Source: Actinomycetota bacterium (lineage in GTDB: Bacteria; Actinomycetota; Nitriliruptoria; Nitriliruptorales; JAHWKO01). Taken from it: 26,404 bases of DNA. A program made the translations under genes and the position numbers. Below the pieces are notes generated by a model. The model saw only the letters and a program-made list of their open reading frames with translations. It was not told the DNA's origin and ran no database searches. Positions 1 to 7,536 of the stretch are shown piece by piece; the first letter of the stretch is position 1; each line of letters begins with the position of its first letter. The stretch lies in assembly GCA_019347855.1 (NCBI GenBank), contig JAHWKO010000023.1:1-26404 (forward strand), given 5' to 3'.

Positions 1-6
1 GGGACG

Positions 7-1005
7 TCAGGCAGACGGTGGGCTGGCGACCCGGTCGGTCGTCCCCGAGGTGGTCGGTTCCCGGTTCTGCATCGCGTGGACGATGCCCGCGGCGATCGTG
101 ATCACGGCGAACCCGAGGGCGACGAACCCGACCGTGCGCACCTCCGCGCCCTGCTGGAACCCCGCGTTCGCGGCCGGTCCCGAGTAGAAGGGCGATACGA
201 GGATGCGGTACAGGGCACGGACACCCGCCACGAAGCCCAGCACCGCGATCGTCATCCCGACGGCCCGGGGGCTCATCGGGGCGCGCCCACGCGCGGCCGC
301 GACCACCAGCAACACGACCCCTGCCGCCATCAGCAGCACGAGGCTCGAGGTGTGCGGGATCGCCAGCCACGCCGTCCACGCCTTCGAACCGCCCTCGGTG
401 GGCACGGTGTAGAACGGCATGAACGTGAACCCGACGACGAACATCAGCGCCGCCGACAACGCGGCTACGCCGATCCACGGCGTCATGCCGGTCTGCCGCT
501 CAGCGACCCAGAAGTTGGGGCGCGTCCGCTTGGCGGCACCCGACGCGCTGTGGATGAACCCACCCAGGGTCGCAGCGATGTTGCCTGCCAGCCCGATCCA
601 GATGCCCATGAGCAAGGTCACCTCGGTCTTCGGGGTGAACCCGCAGTTGAACGTCAGGCAGCCCTGGAACGGAGGCACGGCCATCCGGTAGCCGAGCTGG
701 GCCGTCGCGAGCAGTCCCGCGACCCCGATGAGGACCCCCGCCGTCCGGCCGCTCACGGGGCTGCGTCCAGCGGCGGCGAGCGCGAGCAGGACGACGGTCG
801 TCAGTGCCGACAGGAGGATCAGGTCGGAGGTGTGTGGGATGCCGAACCAGGCGTCCCGCACGTTCTCACCGACCTCGTAGAAGTCCGATCCCAGGGCGGT
901 GAACTGCAGGACCGCCCCTCCCAGCGCGATCCACAGCCCCGCCGAGATGCGATCCATGCCCCCCAGATCCGAACCCGTCCTGGTCACCGCGGTGTCCGTC
1001 GACAT
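7..1005 (-). CDS. Polytopic membrane protein with an internal duplication, unknown function
   Basis: A 332-residue protein rich in hydrophobic segments, probably about eight membrane helices. The ATG at 1005 is chosen because GGAAGGGG lies just upstream; an in-frame extension to 1131 lacks such a site. The two halves resemble each other: each carries an IPHTS motif followed by a leucine/valine-rich helix, a basic loop, a second glycine-rich helix and a YR...PF segment (roughly residues 55-125 and 215-285). This indicates an ancient tandem duplication of a four-helix unit. A CLTFNC pair sits in a loop of the first half only. I do not recognise a family and propose no substrate. It is separated from the next gene by 164 bases and need not belong to the hydrogenase locus. 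Confidence 0.8.
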   Translation of the reverse strand: MSTDTAVTRTGSDLGGMDRISAGLWIALGGAVLQFTALGSDFYEVGENVRDAWFGIPHTSDLILLSALTTVVLLALAAAGRSPVSGRTAGVLIGVAGLLATAQLGYRMAVPPFQGCLTFNCGFTPKTEVTLLMGIWIGLAGNIAATLGGFIHSASGAAKRTRPNFWVAERQTGMTPWIGVAALSAALMFVVGFTFMPFYTVPTEGGSKAWTAWLAIPHTSSLVLLMAAGVVLLVVAAARGRAPMSPRAVGMTIAVLGFVAGVRALYRILVSPFYSGPAANAGFQQGAEVRTVGFVALGFAVITIAAGIVHAMQNREPTTSGTTDRVASPPSA

Positions 1006-1169
1006 CGTTGTCCCCTTCCAGCTCGCCCCACGTACCTGCGGCGGTCCGGGGGCTCCCGCCCGCCTCTGGCTTGGGACCATAGGCAACGGCCGGGGTGCTG
1101 GTAGGTGGGAGACACACTGTGCATCACCCATGTAGGAGCGCCGACGAGGGACGGGTGCTCAGCGGACGA

Positions 1170-2009
1170 TCACGGACCCTCGTCGTTGGCCGTCACCCGC
1201 AGGCGGGGATCGCGACGGAGCCTGCGTCCGTCCCAGTGCCCGAACTCGCTCTCCGGACGCCAGTCGGACGCCCACAGGCGCCGCCCGAACCGGTCCCGCG
1301 CGGCAGCTATCCACTCACCGTCCAGGAGGTCGCGCGCGCACCGATGGTCACGCCAGACGGCGAGGAGGAACGCCTCGTCCCGGCGGCCTACGCCGACCGC
1401 GCAGCCGACCAGACGATCATCACCCCTCAGGTCGCGGCGGAGCCGGCGCAGCTCACGCAGCACGTCGGGCAGGCGCAGCGGCGAGCTCCGGATGCGCACG
1501 ACCGCTCCTCCCGCCCCGGCGACGTACCGTCGGGCGCGACGGCTGTCCGCGGAGTGCTCGTACCTCGCGACGCCCTCGGCGTCGAGCGCCTCGTACAGCG
1601 CCGGGATCTCGCGCTGCATCGCGTCGAGGACCTCGGGGGGCGTATCGGGTCCGGTCCCTCGGTCGGGCTGCCGACGCTCGGTGAGCGCGATGCCGTCCCA
1701 ACGACCGACCTCCCGCCGGTCCGGGTGCCACCGCATGAGCCAGAACGACGACAGCCAGCTGGAGAACTCCCACATCCACCGCCCGTGGGCGTCGGACCGC
1801 ATGAACCGCTGCATCCGGTACCGGCTCTCCCACACCGAGATCGTCCAGAACTCCGTGGGGCCCGCGATGATGCTGGCCCATCGGACGACCCCGTCCGCGG
1901 CCGCCAGCTGGTGGCGGATCGACAGCGTCGCGTTCAGCATGGACGGCAGGAACCGCACACCGCGGAGCTTGGAACGGGTCGTGACGACCAACAGCTCCCC
2001 GGTCGACAC
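1170..2009 (-). CDS. Spheroidene monooxygenase (CrtA)-like / dimeric alpha-beta-barrel protein
   Basis: A 279-residue protein starting at GTG 2009, 17 bases after the stop of the upstream CooC-like gene and preceded by a G-rich ribosome site, so the two are probably co-transcribed. The first half resembles CrtA-like or antibiotic-biosynthesis-monooxygenase-like proteins: a strand ending FWTISVWES, then a helix with RFMRSDAHGRWMWEF and a return strand FWLMRWHPD. The second half appears to be a more divergent copy (EAFLLAVWRDHRCARDLL). Members of this fold bind heme or small hydrophobic ligands, or act only as dimers, so no reaction can be assigned. Position next to a CooC-like ATPase, mirrored by another barrel protein next to the hydrogenase large subunit, suggests an accessory role. 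That role is inference. Confidence 0.7.
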   Translation of the reverse strand: MSTGELLVVTTRSKLRGVRFLPSMLNATLSIRHQLAAADGVVRWASIIAGPTEFWTISVWESRYRMQRFMRSDAHGRWMWEFSSWLSSFWLMRWHPDRREVGRWDGIALTERRQPDRGTGPDTPPEVLDAMQREIPALYEALDAEGVARYEHSADSRRARRYVAGAGGAVVRIRSSPLRLPDVLRELRRLRRDLRGDDRLVGCAVGVGRRDEAFLLAVWRDHRCARDLLDGEWIAAARDRFGRRLWASDWRPESEFGHWDGRRLRRDPRLRVTANDEGP

Positions 2010-2026
2010 GCGTCCCCCCGTCCTGG

Positions 2027-2791
2027 CTAGGCGGCGCCAGCCTTGACGCCTTCGAGCAGGTCTATGACCCGGTCGATCTCGCGCTGCAGCTCGCGTGGTG
2101 GGGCCATCGCCACCCCGGTGCCCTCGCGATCGGCGGTGGCCACATCCTCGGTCCAGGGGAGCACACCGGCGAGCGGCACACCGAACTCCTCGCACGTGCG
2201 CTGGAAGAACTCGCCGTCATCGTCGAGCCGGGCCTTGTTCCCCAGCCCGTACGTCCTCGGGATCCCCAACTCCTCGGCCAGGGACTGGGTCCGAGCCGCG
2301 GTGATCACGGACTTGCGGCTCGGCTCCATCACGACGAGGAGCACATCCGTGTAGGCCAAGGTCCCACCGGAGCGGGAGAGATGCTCCAGGCCCGCCTCCA
2401 TGTCGATCACGGTGACGTCCGCGTGCTCGTCGATGGCTTCACCGAGCAGGCTGCGCACCGTCGCATGGTGCCCACAGGTGCAGCTGGCACCCGCTTGGTC
2501 GACCCGCATCGCCGTCAACAGGGTGACCCCTGCGTCGGTCTCCCGTCCGTACTCGCGGATCAGCGAGCCGGCGTCCGCGTCCTCGGGCCCGCTGCCGACG
2601 ACGACCGACCGCGGCAGGGTCGGGATCGCCTCGGTCGCGACGAAGTCCAGACCCAGTGACACACCGAGGTTCGGGTTCGAGTCCGTGTCGATCGCCACGA
2701 CCCGGTCGCCGCGACGGCGGTAGGCCTCGGCGAACAGGGCCGAGACGGTGGTCTTGCCGACCCCACCTTTGCCGACGATGCCGAGCTTCAT
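2027..2791 (-). CDS. CooC-like P-loop ATPase (nickel insertion/maturation), copy 1
   Basis: A 254-residue member of the MinD/CooC P-loop family. The deviant Walker A motif GKGGVGKTT (residues 7-15) has the signature second lysine, IDTDSNPNL follows at 35-42, and IDMEAGLEHLSR near 129-140 is the family's Walker B region. A CTC pair (C104, C106) matches the CxC that binds nickel or zinc at the CooC dimer interface. The ATG at 2791 is chosen for its AGGAGGGA site; an upstream in-frame start at 2827 has none. CooC matures the nickel site of anaerobic CO dehydrogenase, but no such enzyme is in this window. A [NiFe]-hydrogenase is, which suggests (inference) a nickel-handling role there. A paralogue lies at 17382-18152. 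Confidence 0.85.
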   Translation of the reverse strand: MKLGIVGKGGVGKTTVSALFAEAYRRRGDRVVAIDTDSNPNLGVSLGLDFVATEAIPTLPRSVVVGSGPEDADAGSLIREYGRETDAGVTLLTAMRVDQAGASCTCGHHATVRSLLGEAIDEHADVTVIDMEAGLEHLSRSGGTLAYTDVLLVVMEPSRKSVITAARTQSLAEELGIPRTYGLGNKARLDDDGEFFQRTCEEFGVPLAGVLPWTEDVATADREGTGVAMAPPRELQREIDRVIDLLEGVKAGAA

Positions 2792-2888
2792 GGCGTCCCT
2801 CCTGTCGGCGACCAGTATGGGGCCCAACGTCTCGCGGCGCGACCCAGAACGCGCTCGCTACGTCCCTGCTGGACCGCAGCCCTCACAC

Positions 2889-2909
2889 CCGGGGTTCAAC
2901 GCCCCCCGG
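2889..2909 (-). terminator. GC hairpin at the end of the DUF4383 gene
   Basis: CCGGGG (2889-2894) pairs with CCCCGG (2904-2909) around a nine-base loop. The stop codon of the minus-strand gene lies in the loop. No T-run follows, so this is at best a weak or non-canonical terminator. Confidence 0.25.
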
Positions 2910-3330
2910 ACGTCGAGACGGGCCGAGAGGTCGAGCCGACAAGTGCAGCCGCGCCCGCGGCCAACGCGGAGGCTCCGTGCAGGTAGTTGTCCGGAGCCGC
3001 CGGTCCGTCGATCGACAGGATCGTGAGGTAGCCGAGCACGCCAAGGACGGTGGCGAGGCCCAGCACGCCGGCGATCCCGAGGCTCACCCCATGGGTGGCG
3101 GGCGTGTCCAGCCAGGCGGCAGCGCCCAGCCATAGCGCCCCGAACCCGACGTGCACCAGGTTGTGGAACCCGTTCACCTCGAAGATGAGCAGGACCTCGT
3201 CACCGTTGGTGAGCCATCCGCTGAAGCCCGTGACGAGGAAGCCCGCCAGGCCGACGACGAGGTAGGAGGCACCCAGGACGAGCGCGGCTGCGTGCGCTGC
3301 CGATCGGGAGCGCTGCCCGACGCCCTCCAC
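2896..3330 (-). CDS. DUF4383-family small membrane protein
   Basis: A 144-residue protein with four predicted membrane helices. The order matches DUF4383: a first helix (LGASYLVVGLAGFLVTG), then FEVNGFHNLVHVGFGALWL with the conserved N..HN..H residues, then two glycine/leucine-rich helices. The GTG start at 3330 is preceded by AGGAGGGG; longer in-frame reading upstream would run across the divergent intergenic region. The biochemical role of DUF4383 proteins is unknown; they are common in actinobacteria. It is divergent from the NifU-like gene and 104 bases upstream of the CooC-like gene on the same strand, so it could share a transcript with it. Confidence 0.75.
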   Translation of the reverse strand: MEGVGQRSRSAAHAAALVLGASYLVVGLAGFLVTGFSGWLTNGDEVLLIFEVNGFHNLVHVGFGALWLGAAAWLDTPATHGVSLGIAGVLGLATVLGVLGYLTILSIDGPAAPDNYLHGASALAAGAAALVGSTSRPVSTSGGR

Positions 3331-3428
3331 CGGTCCCCTCCTGCCGTGCCGTTCGATCCTACAAGCGTCCCGGGGAGAACAGCCGCCCGATGGGTACCGT
3401 CGTCCCAGACGACCGGGGAACAGCGTCC

Positions 3429-3971
3429 ATGACCGATCTGGAACGGCTCCTGATCCACCTCGAGGATCTGATCGAGGAGCTCGAGACCTTCCAGGAGCCC
3501 GTGCGGGAGCAGGTCTTCGAGCTGGTCGCCGGTATCGACACGCTGCACCGGATGGCACTGTCGCACCTCGAGGACGCGCTCCGCGACCGTGTCGACCTGC
3601 AGGAGATCCGCCAGGCACACCCGTCGATCGCGTGGCTGTTCGAGGCGTACAGCGTGGGCGTCGACGAACGCGAGGCCGCCGACCGCGCACTCGACGAGAT
3701 CCGGCCGTTCATCCGGTCCCACGGCGGAGAGCTCGAGCTCCTGGACGTCGAGGACGGCGTCGTCCAGCTGCGGATGTCGGGCGCGTGTGAGGGCTGCACC
3801 GCCGCGGATGTCACTCTCACCCAGGGGATCGAGGAGGCGCTGCGCGACGGGTTCCCCGGCTTCGTCACGGTGGTCGTCGAGGACGACCCCGAGCACGTCG
3901 AGGCCCACGAGCCGCCGGGGCCGACGCTGGTCCAGCTGCGCTCGGGACCTCCCGAGGGGTTCCACACGTGA
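3429..3971 (+). CDS. NifU-like Fe-S cluster scaffold/carrier protein
   Basis: A 180-residue protein. The C-terminal half (about residues 82-160) is a NifU C-terminal (Nfu-type) domain with IRPFIRSHGGELELLDVEDG followed by the cluster-binding GACEGC (C120, C123). The N-terminal half is helical and charged (LIHLEDLIEELETF) and matches no cluster-binding domain. Such NifU-like proteins recur beside group 1h hydrogenase genes and probably deliver Fe-S clusters to the small subunit (family context plus inference). ATG 3429 follows GGGGAA; an alternative ATG at 3390, after GGGGAGAA, would add 13 residues. It is the first gene of a tight plus-strand operon with the TPR and BirA-like genes. Confidence 0.85.
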   Translation: MTDLERLLIHLEDLIEELETFQEPVREQVFELVAGIDTLHRMALSHLEDALRDRVDLQEIRQAHPSIAWLFEAYSVGVDEREAADRALDEIRPFIRSHGGELELLDVEDGVVQLRMSGACEGCTAADVTLTQGIEEALRDGFPGFVTVVVEDDPEHVEAHEPPGPTLVQLRSGPPEGFHT

Positions 3972-3996
3972 CCGCTCGCGCCGTCACGTAGTCACC

Positions 3997-5244
3997 GTGG
4001 CCGTCCAGGACCCTCCCCGGAACCCCGATGAGCAGCTCGGTGAGCTGCGCCGACAGCTCCTGCGGTACCGCGCAGACCGGTACCCCGTCGAGCACGCGAC
4101 GCTCCAGTTCCACCTGGGAACGACGCTCCTCCAGCTCGGACGTGGCGACCAGGCGACGACCGCGTTGCGGACCGCCTCGGACCTGTTCCGGGACAACGAC
4201 CGACCCGTCGAGCGCGCCAAAGCGCTGAACATGCTCGGGGTCGCGCTCCGCGAGGTCGACGACCGTGGCGACGCGCGTCAGGCGTTCGCGGACGCCGCGG
4301 AGCTGTTCCACGAGCATGAGCACCGGCTCGAGGAGGGGGCCGCTCGGTTCAACCGGGGACTGCTCCACCTCGCGGACGGCGACCACGATGGCGCGCGCCG
4401 GTGCTTCCTACGCGCCCGCGACCTCCTCCACGACGGCCCCCCCGCCCAACGCGCTGCGGTGGCGCGTGAGCTCGGCGGACTCCACCTCACGATGGACGAC
4501 CCGCAGGCTGCGGTCGCGGTCCTGGAGGAAGCGATCGAACTGGCATCGCGGGCGGGCGACCGAGCGGGCGTGGGAGCGGCCGCCAACACACTGGGTCTCG
4601 CTCACCTCGCAGCGGATCGTCCTGAGGAGGCGGTCGAGGAGCTGCGCACCGCGTTGGCCGCCCACCCCCGACGCCTGCGACCGGAGGCCCACGCGATGGC
4701 GCGGGTCAACCTCGCCCTCGCCTACGAACGGCTCGGGGACGGTCCGCACGCCCGGCTCGCCGCGCGACAGGCCGCCGCGGTGCCGGCTTCCCCACGGGCG
4801 GTCGTAGCCGAGGCACACGAGATCCTCGAGCGGCTGGAGCCCCGGGACGACGATCTGCTGCGGGTGATCGACCGGATCGATGACGAGGAGGCACGGATCG
4901 CGGAGGTCCGTCACGAGGTGGCCCGGTGGCTCGACATCCCGACGGACGAGCGCGAGGACGCGATACGCGCGTGGGTGGCCGGACAGGTAGCTCGGGAGGA
5001 CGCCGCCATCGAGCTCGCCGCCACGCTGCTGAACGTCGTCCTCGAACTCCCTCCCGACGGGTTCGCGACGATGGTCGCGTCGATCATCCGGGCGCTCCGC
5101 CTTGTCGACGCCGAGGTCCGAGCCCGGTTCCGTACCCACGTCAGCCGGGCGATGGCGCGGTTCAACGTGCCGCAGTGGATGCGGCTCAAGGACACGTTCA
5201 ACCGGCTCGCCGACGAGCTCGGCGACGACGGGAACTGGGGATGA
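3997..5244 (+). CDS. Tetratricopeptide-repeat protein of the hydrogenase accessory operon
   Basis: A 415-residue protein with about six TPR units between residues 20 and 270. These are recognisable as paired helices with the usual small-residue spacing, e.g. LGTTLLQLGRGDQATTAL, LNMLGVALREVDDRGDARQAF, NTLGLAHLAADRPEEAV and NLALAYERLGDGPHARLA. A further all-helical domain follows (about 290-415) and has no recognised motif. TPR arrays mediate protein-protein contacts, so an assembly or scaffold role is likely. The GTG at 3997 is the first usable start after the NifU stop but has no strong ribosome site, so translational coupling is possible. Its stop overlaps the next ATG (ATGA). TPR genes are a common companion of actinobacterial group 1h hydrogenases. 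Confidence 0.8.
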   Translation: MAVQDPPRNPDEQLGELRRQLLRYRADRYPVEHATLQFHLGTTLLQLGRGDQATTALRTASDLFRDNDRPVERAKALNMLGVALREVDDRGDARQAFADAAELFHEHEHRLEEGAARFNRGLLHLADGDHDGARRCFLRARDLLHDGPPAQRAAVARELGGLHLTMDDPQAAVAVLEEAIELASRAGDRAGVGAAANTLGLAHLAADRPEEAVEELRTALAAHPRRLRPEAHAMARVNLALAYERLGDGPHARLAARQAAAVPASPRAVVAEAHEILERLEPRDDDLLRVIDRIDDEEARIAEVRHEVARWLDIPTDEREDAIRAWVAGQVAREDAAIELAATLLNVVLELPPDGFATMVASIIRALRLVDAEVRARFRTHVSRAMARFNVPQWMRLKDTFNRLADELGDDGNWG

Positions 5245-5987
5245 CCGGCGAGGACCTGACCGCCGACGCGCTCGCCGAACACCTCCCGGGCCGCGAGCTC
5301 CGGTCGTACCCCGCGATCCTGTCCACCCAGGCCGACGCCATGGCCTGGGCACGGCAGGGGGCGCCGGCGGGATCGGTCGTGGTCGCCGACTACCAGGTCT
5401 CGCCGCGCGGACGCGGCGGACGGCCCTGGGACGTCCAGCAGGGTGAGGGCCTGGGCTTCTCGATCGTGCTGCGCCCCGATCTCCCGCCCCAGCGCGAAGG
5501 GTGGCTCTACACGATCGCGGCATCCGGGGTCGCGGACGTGGTGGGGCGAGGCGAGGAGACGGCGATCGCGGGCAACGGCGGCCCCACACGGATCGCGTGG
5601 CCCGACGAGGTCCTCCGCGGCAGTGTCCGCACAGGGGCGCTCGGCATCCACGTCGAGCTCGGCGCCGGTGGCATCCAGTGGGCCGTCGCGACGTTCCTGA
5701 TCGATGGGGCGCTGCCGCCCCGAGGACCACTGCTCCGTCGGATCGTCGATGCGGTCGAGGCACGCGCACGTCAGTCCGCAGAGGAGGTGCTCGACGACTA
5801 CCGACCCCGGTGCCTCACCCTCGGTCGACAGCTACGTGCTCGGCTCGTGCCCCTCGGACCGGCAGGTCCGCAGGTCACCGGACTGGCGGTGGACCTCCGC
5901 GACGACGGAGCGCTCGTCCTCGAGACGCAACGTGGACGCGTCGCCGTGCCCCCGCAGAACCTCGGCGACCTCGAGGAAGCGCTCTGA
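5241..5987 (+). CDS. BirA/LplA-like ligase-fold protein with an altered active site
   Basis: A 248-residue protein with the biotin/lipoate ligase fold. It has ILSTQADAM near residue 26, a glycine-rich GRGGRPW at 57-63 (BirA: GRGRxGR.W), GLGFSIVLRP at 71-79, and a BirA-like C-terminal SH3-type segment LAVDLRDDGALVLETQRG near 215-232. The catalytic KWPND motif reads AWPDE (119-123): lysine is replaced by alanine, asparagine by aspartate and aspartate by glutamate. It has no N-terminal DNA-binding domain. It therefore probably cannot form biotinyl-AMP in the usual way and may bind another carboxylate or act structurally. Its ATG overlaps the TPR stop, so it belongs to the hydrogenase accessory operon. 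Confidence 0.8.
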   Translation: MTGEDLTADALAEHLPGRELRSYPAILSTQADAMAWARQGAPAGSVVVADYQVSPRGRGGRPWDVQQGEGLGFSIVLRPDLPPQREGWLYTIAASGVADVVGRGEETAIAGNGGPTRIAWPDEVLRGSVRTGALGIHVELGAGGIQWAVATFLIDGALPPRGPLLRRIVDAVEARARQSAEEVLDDYRPRCLTLGRQLRARLVPLGPAGPQVTGLAVDLRDDGALVLETQRGRVAVPPQNLGDLEEAL

Positions 5988-6102
5988 GCAGGCTGGCCGG
6001 GCAGCATCCCTAGCCCACCGTGACTAGTCGTCGGGTAGGGTGTATGTGCTGCACGCACACAGGAGCGGTCCTCTGCCCTTGGAGGCGCGCAGCGCTGGGG
6101 GG

Positions 6103-6807
6103 ATGGCCGTCGAACAGACGGGAGGGGCCACCTTGGAGCTCGGTCGGCCGTGGAACCGAGACCCGATCCGCACGCGTGGTCAGCTCGGTGCGGTCAGCAT
6201 CACGAGCATCATCACGCTCGTGGTGGTCCTCACGGCCGCCGGGGTGAGCGCTGCCCTGCTGGCATCGACCATGAACGCTGCGCAGGACATCAAAGCCAAG
6301 GCCCGTAACATCGCCCGTGCGGGACAGGGGATCAACATCGCCACCGACTCGGTGATCCAGCTGCACCGCACCAACCAGACCGCCGCCTCGATCCTGGACA
6401 CCGCCGAACCGCTCGAGGGCAAGCTCGCCCAGATCGTCGACCTGGCCGCCGAGATCAACGAGCTCGCGGGGTCGATCGACGGGACGGCCGGCAGGATCAA
6501 CACCGTCGCGGGGGCGATCAACGACACCGCCGGGACGATCAACCGCACGGCCGGCGCGATCAACGCGACGGCCAACGGGATCAACGCCGAGGCGGCGGAG
6601 ATCCTGGATGTCGCGCAGCGCATCGACGCGGACGTGCGTCAGATCAACCTGAACGCCGACCGCACGATCGAGCTCGCCGGAGCGATCCGGGGCGACACCG
6701 GGAACATCGTCACGCAGGCCCGAGCCGCGCACCAGACGGCAGCCTGCATCGACCAGCGCCTCGGCGGGCAGGCGGGCACGGACGGCCACTGCGAGTCGGA
6801 GAGGTAG
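6103..6807 (+). CDS. Single-pass membrane protein with seven-residue repeats, paralogue A1
   Basis: A 234-residue protein with a short basic N-terminus, one membrane helix (about residues 28-52, SIITLVVVLTAAGVSAALL) and a long polar, presumably extracytoplasmic region. From about residue 123 it has six consecutive seven-residue units of the form GxINxTA, then looser copies. A PLEGKLAQIV motif precedes them and a GDTGNIV motif follows. It ends with a cysteine pair (C..15 residues..C). ATG 6103 has poor ribosome-site spacing; TTG 6133, after GGGAGGGG, is a credible alternative that removes ten residues. A TAGGGT (-10-like) at 6036-6041 may drive the operon with the next two paralogues. No known family is recognised; function unknown. 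Confidence 0.75.
   Translation: MAVEQTGGATLELGRPWNRDPIRTRGQLGAVSITSIITLVVVLTAAGVSAALLASTMNAAQDIKAKARNIARAGQGINIATDSVIQLHRTNQTAASILDTAEPLEGKLAQIVDLAAEINELAGSIDGTAGRINTVAGAINDTAGTINRTAGAINATANGINAEAAEILDVAQRIDADVRQINLNADRTIELAGAIRGDTGNIVTQARAAHQTAACIDQRLGGQAGTDGHCESER
6469..6594 (+). repeat. Six 21-bp in-frame repeats encoding GxINxTA
   Basis: Six consecutive 21-base units (6469, 6490, 6511, 6532, 6553, 6574) encode GSIDGTA, GRINTVA, GAINDTA, GTINRTA, GAINATA and NGINAEA. The conserved DNA core is GATCAAC followed by an ACxGCC-type end. Perfect seven-residue spacing of Ile and Ala suggests a tight alanine-type coiled coil. The units diverge enough to indicate old repeat expansion. Confidence 0.85.
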
Positions 6808-6813
6808 CTCGAG

Positions 6814-7536
6814 ATGTCTCAGGTCGACGTCGCACGTCCTCCGGGACCGGAGGCAGGAGGGTCCGGTGACGGGTCCGCAGAGGGGTTCGAGAACGCGTCG
6901 AACAGACGATGGATGTGGACGTGGATCACGATCGCGATCCTGGTCCTGCTCGTCGTGATCGGCTTCCTGTTCGGCATCGTGGATGCTCTGACGTCGATCG
7001 ACGACGCCCTGGCCGAGGCCGACCGGGCGGTCAGCGGCGCCGGCGAGGACGTCGATCCGCTCCCAGGTCAGCTCGCGAACGTCAACGACACCCTCGGACG
7101 CGTCGACACGCATCTCCAGCCGGTGCCGGCCAAGGCCGACGAGATCATCGCCGGACTCACCGCCGTACGTGACGAGCTCGCGCAGGTCGACCGCTCCCTG
7201 GACGGTACGGCCGCGTCGCTGGGTGACACGTCCGGGTCGCTGCGGGACACCTCCGGATCGCTCGTCGACACCTCCGCGGTGCTGAAGGAGGTCCTCGGAC
7301 TCGCGGGTGACATCGAGCTCACCCTCGAGGGTGCCGAGTCCCCGCCGGACCAGCTCGGCGCCAAGGACATCTACCAGCGTGTCGCGATCGTGAACGACGC
7401 CCTGGCCCCCGCGAAGCGGGACACCGGCAACATCCTGGCCGGCCTGGACGAGGTCAACAAGCACCTCGAGAGCATCTGCCGGTCCCCGGTGGTGAACGCG
7501 GCAGCATCCGCGCAAGGAGCGCCGGAGCAGTGCTGA
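6814..7536 (+). CDS. Single-pass membrane protein with seven-residue repeats, paralogue A2
   Basis: A 240-residue protein. A polar N-terminus of about 32 residues precedes one membrane helix (WTWITIAILVLLVVIGFLFG). The extracytoplasmic part carries DPLPGQLANV (compare EPLEGKLAQI in A1), then a serine-rich seven-residue repeat (SLGDTSG, SLRDTSG, SLVDTSA), then KRDTGNILAGL (compare RGDTGNIVTQA in A1). It ends with a cysteine pair, SIC and the final C. The repeat chemistry differs from A1 and A3 while the flanking motifs are kept, which marks it as a true but diverged paralogue. It starts 6 bases after the A1 stop and overlaps the A3 start, so the three form one operon. Function unknown. Confidence 0.8.
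   Translation: MSQVDVARPPGPEAGGSGDGSAEGFENASNRRWMWTWITIAILVLLVVIGFLFGIVDALTSIDDALAEADRAVSGAGEDVDPLPGQLANVNDTLGRVDTHLQPVPAKADEIIAGLTAVRDELAQVDRSLDGTAASLGDTSGSLRDTSGSLVDTSAVLKEVLGLAGDIELTLEGAESPPDQLGAKDIYQRVAIVNDALAPAKRDTGNILAGLDEVNKHLESICRSPVVNAAASAQGAPEQC

Noticed and set aside
2027..2791. Evidence for a CO dehydrogenase locus
   Set aside because: CooC-like ATPases alone do not show it; no cooS/acsA or coxL-like gene is present in the window.
3399..3413. GTCGT-N5-ACGAC inverted repeat before the NifU-like gene
   Set aside because: Short and inside a region that may be coding if ATG 3390 is the true start; not distinguishable from chance.
6469..6594. Possible CRISPR or other noncoding repeat array
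   Set aside because: Units are contiguous 21-mers without spacers, exactly in frame, and encode a seven-residue protein repeat.
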